NCBI GenBank assembly: GCA_045542015.1
Contig: JAZQKF010000055.1
Span: 56,779 to 120,778, forward strand
From: UBA5905 sp045542015
GTDB taxonomy: Bacteria; Bacillota; Clostridia; Oscillospirales; Acutalibacteraceae
DNA: 64,000 nt
Direction of reading: 5' to 3'
Shown: positions 57,905 through 64,000 of the stretch, in pieces
Numbering within the stretch: position 1 is the first letter of the stretch
How the letters are laid out: every line of letters begins with the position of its first letter
Program-made: the position numbers and the translations under genes
The notes under the pieces: model-generated
Seen by the model: the letters and a program-made list of their open reading frames with translations, nothing else
The model's database searches: none
What the model was told of the DNA's origin: nothing

Positions 57905-58501
57905 TCATTTTTCGGTATCGTCGATAAATTGCGTCAGGAATCGCAGCAAAGGACCTCCCGGGAGACCCATAACCGTGAAATAGTCACCGCGAATTCCTTT
58001 AACAAACCTCATGCCCAAGCCTTGAATGCCGTAGCTACCCGCTTTGTCCATCGGCTCGCCCGTAGCCACGTATTCTTCGGCCTCATGGCGAGAAAACCCG
58101 TAAAAATCAACCTCCGTCACGTCTGTAAAGCCGGATGACTTTACAGCCATTCCGGCGCTATCTGTCTCGATCAACCAGACGCCGGTCATCACCTGATGGG
58201 TGCGACCCTGCAGAGAGAGCAGCATATTCACGGCATCCTCTTCATCACGGGGTTTGCCGAGAGGTACGTCATCCAGCACCACCATCGTATCCGAGCCCAA
58301 AATCAGGCTATCGGGATACAGTGGAGCAATTTGCTCTGCTTTGCTGCGCGCTAAGGCGCAAACGTGATCAAACGGCGCTAACCCTTCGGGCGCGTATTCA
58401 TCTTTCGCCGGATGAACTGTAAACGATAATCCGGCGGCGGACAAAATCTCCTGTCGCCGAGGGGACTGAGATGCCAACACAAGCGGCTTATTCAAGTTCA
58501 C
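57905..58501 (-). CDS. maf: Maf-family nucleoside triphosphate pyrophosphatase
   Basis: 198 residues. VLASQSPRRQEILSAAG at the start, LILGSDTMVVLDD near 65-77 and GRTHQVMTGV near 100 and YGIQGLGMRFVKGIRGDYFTVMGLP near 155-180 are diagnostic. Maf proteins hydrolyse non-canonical and some pyrimidine nucleotides, historically linked with septum inhibition. Start is GTG 58501, overlapping the dusB TGA by 4 bases. It precedes the mre cluster, a frequent arrangement. Confidence 0.95.
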   Translation of the reverse strand: MNLNKPLVLASQSPRRQEILSAAGLSFTVHPAKDEYAPEGLAPFDHVCALARSKAEQIAPLYPDSLILGSDTMVVLDDVPLGKPRDEEDAVNMLLSLQGRTHQVMTGVWLIETDSAGMAVKSSGFTDVTEVDFYGFSRHEAEEYVATGEPMDKAGSYGIQGLGMRFVKGIRGDYFTVMGLPGGPLLRFLTQFIDDTEK

Positions 58502-59475
58502 AGCAACCCCTCCTCGTCCATACGAATCACCTCAGCGCACAGCCGAGCCAGATCCTCCATTGTGGTAAGAAAGCCTGCCTGCTTGCGAAGTTGAGCCGCA
58601 CCGCGCATACCGCTGAGATACCAGGCGGCGTGTTTGCGTGCCTCTAACAGGGCAACCCTCTCCCCCTTATACTGCGTGGTCAGCTGCACCTGCCGCATCA
58701 GAACAGACATCCGTTGCGCCATACCGGGCTCGGGCAAGATAGCCTCGTGGTTGAGATAGGCCTCAATTTGCTGGAAAATCCAGGGTTTTCCCAGAGCGCC
58801 ACGCCCCACCATTATCAAATCACAGTCGGTCTGCTCGTACAAGGCGGCGGCTGATTTGGCATCTACCACGTCACCGTTACCGATGACCGGCACCTTGACG
58901 GCGTGTTTCACCTGACGGATAATGTCCCAGTCCACCGGAGGGGCATACATCTGGTCGCGGGTGCGACCGTGGACGGTAATGGCATCCGCGCCGCCAGCCT
59001 CACAGGCCAGCGCCACCTCGACGGCGTTGACCTCGTCCTTAGCATAGCCTTTGCGAATCTTTGCCGTCACCGGAACAGCCACGGCATCCTTCACCGCCTG
59101 CACAAGTTGACGGCATAATTCGGGCTCACGCATCAGCGCACTGCCGCAATGATTTCCGGCAATTTTCGGCGCAGGACAGCCCATATTAATGTCGATCCAG
59201 TCGGGTTTAAACTCCAGTGCCTGCTTTGCCGCCGCCGCCATAATAGCAGGATCGTCACCGAACAACTGAATGGCGGCAGGACGAATATCCTCATCCAGTT
59301 CCAGCAGTTCCGAACTCTTGCGGTCGCCGTAGGTAAATCCTTTTGCGCTGACCATTTCACTAATGACGCAGGCCGCACCGAAGTCCATACATATTTTACG
59401 AAAAGCACGGTCCGCCACGCCTGCCATAGGTGCCAACGCCGCTTTTCCTGTAATTTCCACGTTTCCGATACGCAC
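58498..59475 (-). CDS. dusB: tRNA-dihydrouridine synthase DusB
   Basis: 325 residues from GTG 59475. An ATG at 59508 is in frame, but it lies inside the -10 box; GTG 59475 has a GAGGTG site 6 bases upstream and gives the normal family start (RIGNVEITGKAALAPMAGVAD). FMN enzyme that reduces uridine in the tRNA D loop. APMAGVADRAFR, then the IDINMGCPAPKI segment near 95 with the catalytic Cys in the following loop, VTVKIRKGYA-like near 145 and GADAITVHGRTRDQ near 170 are seen. It shares a transcript with maf. Confidence 0.95.
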   Translation of the reverse strand: MRIGNVEITGKAALAPMAGVADRAFRKICMDFGAACVISEMVSAKGFTYGDRKSSELLELDEDIRPAAIQLFGDDPAIMAAAAKQALEFKPDWIDINMGCPAPKIAGNHCGSALMREPELCRQLVQAVKDAVAVPVTAKIRKGYAKDEVNAVEVALACEAGGADAITVHGRTRDQMYAPPVDWDIIRQVKHAVKVPVIGNGDVVDAKSAAALYEQTDCDLIMVGRGALGKPWIFQQIEAYLNHEAILPEPGMAQRMSVLMRQVQLTTQYKGERVALLEARKHAAWYLSGMRGAAQLRKQAGFLTTMEDLARLCAEVIRMDEEGLL

Positions 59476-59506
59476 CTGCGTCACCTCACTTTCAAATACG
59501 TTCCCC

Positions 59507-59535
59507 ATTATACACGAAATATAAGCATTTGACTA
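59507..59535 (-). promoter_or_regulatory. Promoter for dusB-maf
   Basis: Minus-strand TAGTCA (59535-59530), a 17-base spacer and TATAAT (59512-59507). The -35 is weak. Its -10 overlaps an in-frame ATG (59508), which argues for the later GTG start. Confidence 0.55.
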
Positions 59536-59543
59536 GTACTAAC

Positions 59544-59572
59544 TTGTAAAATTGTGAAAGTTGTTTTATAAT
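59544..59572 (+). promoter_or_regulatory. Promoter for the membrane protein at 59.6 kb
   Basis: TTGTAA (59544-59549), a 17-base spacer and TATAAT (59567-59572), 30 bases before the GTG start. Confidence 0.65.
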
Positions 59573-59602
59573 GGAGAAAACCGCTTCCGAGAGGGTGATA
59601 TT

Positions 59603-60139
59603 GTGAAGTTGTTTTTAAAACGAACTTGTCTGTTTTATGCCTACAATACGCTGGCGATCTTTGCGGGCGAACTAACTGCCGCAATTCCGATCGTGATATT
59701 ACGTGCCTTTTTCGAACTTGACGGATATACCGTGGGAAGCAACCTGCTTACCGGTATCATCTGTTATCTTTGTACGGTGAGTTTCCTACTATTCCTGATG
59801 CACCGAGACATCTACGAAAATCGAAAATTCACGTTTACGACGGTCGTTCTCCCCGCACTCTGTGTCTGCGTTATTCGATGGGTAATCTGGTATTTGTCCC
59901 ACGGAAAGGCCGCCTTTTGGGTTACCGGAGGCGCCACCTGTTTCACAATGATTCTCTTTCCTGACACACTACTTGATTGGGGGAATCCTGCATATGTACA
60001 ATATCACCTAATCAGTACCATTATTTGCGATCTGCTGATTACGATGCCGGCCTTCTTGCTGGGTGGTTATTGGGGATATAGACACCGCATCAACGAAAAC
60101 AAGAAAATGATAGCGGAGCACGAAGTGAAGACACAATAA
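59603..60139 (+). CDS. Small multi-pass membrane protein, unknown
   Basis: 178 residues from GTG 59603, which follows GAGAGGGTG; upstream codons overlap the promoter. Four to five hydrophobic segments (about 8-32, 42-64, 78-96, 106-122, 140-165) and a basic tail (RHRINENKKMIAEHEVKTQ). No family recognised. It is monocistronic, with its own promoter and terminator, between the divergent dusB gene and the AraC-type gene. No evident substrate or partner. Confidence 0.65.
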   Translation: MKLFLKRTCLFYAYNTLAIFAGELTAAIPIVILRAFFELDGYTVGSNLLTGIICYLCTVSFLLFLMHRDIYENRKFTFTTVVLPALCVCVIRWVIWYLSHGKAAFWVTGGATCFTMILFPDTLLDWGNPAYVQYHLISTIICDLLITMPAFLLGGYWGYRHRINENKKMIAEHEVKTQ

Positions 60140-60143
60140 TTGC

Positions 60144-60171
60144 AAAACGGCAGGGTTTCCCCTGCCGTTTT
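60144..60171 (+). terminator. Terminator of the membrane protein gene
   Basis: A perfect 12-bp stem (60144-60155 with 60160-60171) and loop TTTC, with T-rich sequence after. Confidence 0.85.
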
Positions 60172-60264
60172 CATTTAAGACGGTTTTGTTCAAGATATTT
60201 CTTCCGCATATGCGTACAATGGCATTGTAAAAGCGCTTTTTCAATACTGTTCAAGGAGGTTACT

Positions 60265-61437
60265 ATGGAAAACAAAGAATTGATTCTCAAAGCCATTCGT
60301 TACGCAAAGCACCACTTCAGCGACACCGCTATGTCTGTGGAAAATGTGGCAGACCACGCCGGTTTTTCAACAGACTATTTCAACCGTATCTTTCTCGCTC
60401 ACACCGGTTATACCGTAATGTCTTACGTAAATCGTATGCGCTGTCAAAAGGCCATTCTTTTGCTTCGAAACACGGACAAAACCATTTTGGATATCGCCTT
60501 AGAGGTTGGCTACGACTCCCACGAAGGCTTTATTAAAGCATTCAAGAAAATCTATGACATCACCCCCAGCGACTATCGCAAGCAGAAGAAAGACACAATC
60601 CTATCTTGGAGCGAATTAACCGACTCTGACTGTGTGCATCGTTTTCTCCATGAGCATACCGACTTTCAGCAAGTGGATACAGACATCATCATTGACCATC
60701 TGCTGGAAAAGGATTGGAAACGGTACGGCTACTTCTGCACTACCATTAAAAATATGGGTTTGGCCATTGTCGCGCCCAACGGCGACTATCAAAAAGGCCT
60801 GATTGGCATCGGCGACAACCGCGACGGCACTCTGTGGTTAGAATTGGTCAGCGACAACCTTAATTTGCTCCGCGAATGGGTTACCCGCTTTTCTGCTGAG
60901 ACGGTGATTCATTCTGTCGTTGACCCCACCGAAATGCAACAGATTTTGCCGTACGGTTTCACCGCCACACCGCAAGCCCTCTATCTCGGCGAGCCTCTTC
61001 CCTACTCGTTGCCGTCCAATATCCATATTCGTCCGCTCATTTACACAGACAAAGATGCTATCGAAAAATGGGCAGGCGGAAGAAGGGACGGCTATGTTCT
61101 GCATTTACTCAATGAACAGCACTACAACGACCCTGCCATGGTGGAATACGGCGTATTTGACGGCGATGAACTGATTGCGATTGCCGGCGGTTGGATCGAC
61201 AGCATTCGAGGACTGCGTGTGAACAATTGTTGCAGCATCCGCTTTGCTGACGGCAAAGGCACCGATGCACTGTATCGCACCGTGTTTGCGTACGTTACCA
61301 ACGACCTTTTGGATAAGGGCGTTGTTCCTTTCGACGACATCCAACACAGTGAATATGCACAAGTCCACGGCAATTTTGCCGCAGCAGATATGGGTTTCAC
61401 TACCATCAATTGGCGTTATGAGGTAGAGAACCGATAA
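60265..61437 (+). CDS. AraC-type DNA-binding regulator fused to a GNAT-like domain
   Basis: 390 residues. Residues 5-110 are a two-HTH AraC/XylS domain (MSVENVADHAGFSTDYFNRIF; ILDIALEVGYDSHEGFIKAFKKIYDITPSDYRKQK) placed at the N-terminus, opposite to most AraC proteins. A middle region (about 115-240) is unassigned. The C-terminal part (about 250-390: IHIRPLIYTDKDAIEKW, VEYGVFDGDELIAIAGGW, GKGTDALYRTVFAYVTNDLLDKG, YAQVHGNFAAADMGF) has the order of strands and the acetyl-CoA-site-like signature of GNAT acetyltransferases. It is followed 10 bases later by a short XRE gene. It may be a regulator that acetylates or senses a small molecule. Confidence 0.8.
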   Translation: MENKELILKAIRYAKHHFSDTAMSVENVADHAGFSTDYFNRIFLAHTGYTVMSYVNRMRCQKAILLLRNTDKTILDIALEVGYDSHEGFIKAFKKIYDITPSDYRKQKKDTILSWSELTDSDCVHRFLHEHTDFQQVDTDIIIDHLLEKDWKRYGYFCTTIKNMGLAIVAPNGDYQKGLIGIGDNRDGTLWLELVSDNLNLLREWVTRFSAETVIHSVVDPTEMQQILPYGFTATPQALYLGEPLPYSLPSNIHIRPLIYTDKDAIEKWAGGRRDGYVLHLLNEQHYNDPAMVEYGVFDGDELIAIAGGWIDSIRGLRVNNCCSIRFADGKGTDALYRTVFAYVTNDLLDKGVVPFDDIQHSEYAQVHGNFAAADMGFTTINWRYEVENR

Positions 61438-61447
61438 GGAGGTTACA

Positions 61448-61633
61448 ATGGGAGCAAAAATTGCTTACCTACGCAAACAACAAGGAGTTACTCAAGAACA
61501 AATGGCTATCGCCGTGGGCGTCTCCACGCAAGCAGTCAGCAAGTGGGAACGCGAGAAAAACTATCCCGACATAACTTTACTCCCAATTATTGCTAGCTAC
61601 TTTGGCGTTACTATTGATTATTTGTTCCAGTAA
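61448..61633 (+). CDS. Minimal XRE-family helix-turn-helix protein
   Basis: 61 residues, essentially one Cro/C1-type HTH domain: MGAKIAYLRKQQGVTQEQMAIAVGVSTQAVSKWEREKNYPDI, ending DYLF. GGAGGTTAC precedes the ATG at 61448. With no effector domain, it is either a bare repressor or the N-terminal remnant of a larger regulator; the frame ends with a proper stop and a terminator follows. It shares a transcript with the AraC-GNAT gene and could modulate it. Confidence 0.75.
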   Translation: MGAKIAYLRKQQGVTQEQMAIAVGVSTQAVSKWEREKNYPDITLLPIIASYFGVTIDYLFQ

Positions 61634-61651
61634 AGGAAATCGCCACACGCA

Positions 61652-61688
61652 AAAAGCCCCTTGCTGATTACCTCGGCAAGGGGCTTTT
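61652..61688. terminator. Bidirectional terminator between the XRE gene and nifJ
   Basis: A perfect 13-bp stem (61652-61664 with 61676-61688) with A/T runs on both sides, between two converging genes. Confidence 0.9.
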
Positions 61689-61716
61689 CTATTTAGCTTA
61701 TGCTATCCTGTAAGGA

Positions 61717-64000
<2,284 letters not shown>

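Overview
The window is about 64 kb of a moderately GC-rich, low-GC-Gram-positive-type (Firmicutes, class Clostridia, probably an anaerobic gut Oscillospirales-like) chromosome. Evidence: two RNase J/GdpP-type Firmicutes genes, dCMP deaminase of the ComEB type, HemZ, bifunctional Rel, pyruvate:ferredoxin oxidoreductase, SAM-I and FMN riboswitches with intrinsic terminators, and consistent GGAGG ribosome sites. Nearly everything is core housekeeping; the only accessory-looking stretch is about 33.2-35.3 kb.

Layout. 1-6.6 kb (minus strand): mutY, dCMP deaminase, a FabG-like reductase, rpiB, an unknown membrane protein, a cell-wall amidase, radA, a ComEA-like protein and the 5' part of galM. 6.7-8.5 kb: tsaE-tsaB-upp. 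8.6-9.8 kb: a lone SEDS (RodA/FtsW) gene. 10.1-19.3 kb: one long minus-strand operon rnjA-gdpP-rplI-dnaB-tilS-ftsH, started by a strong promoter followed by a roughly 200-nt structured leader. 19.4-22.5 kb (plus strand): rnhA, FMN riboswitch-ribU, SAM riboswitch-metK, tRNA-Gln.

22.6-32.0 kb: a nine-gene aromatic amino-acid operon (aminotransferase, pheA, aroB, aroC, a fused aroE-aroK, aroQ, aroA, tyrA, DAHP synthase). It holds every shikimate-pathway step plus the Phe/Tyr branch. In front of it lies an unannotated 22-codon leader peptide with eight Phe/Tyr codons among residues 2-11, followed by mutually exclusive antiterminator and terminator stems: a ribosome-mediated attenuator.

32.1-35.3 kb: an SGNH hydrolase and two paralogous XRE regulators whose C-terminal halves look like beta-solenoids. 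The two promoters share an operator-like motif (GTTGA-N6-TCAAC-N5-GTTGA) at the same distance from the -35 box. The second, AT-richer copy sits between a tRNA-Leu gene and a partial copy of that tRNA's 3' end, beside an array of small palindromes.

35.3-64 kb: tex, a phosphopantetheinyl transferase, small unknowns, a polysaccharide flippase with a TtcA-like gene, recJ-rel-dtd-MBL-hemZ, hisS-aspS, the shape/division cluster mreB-mreC-mreD-PBP2-minD-mgsA, dusB-maf, a membrane protein, an AraC-type regulator fused to an acetyltransferase-like domain, a minimal XRE protein, and the C-terminal two thirds of nifJ running to the right edge.
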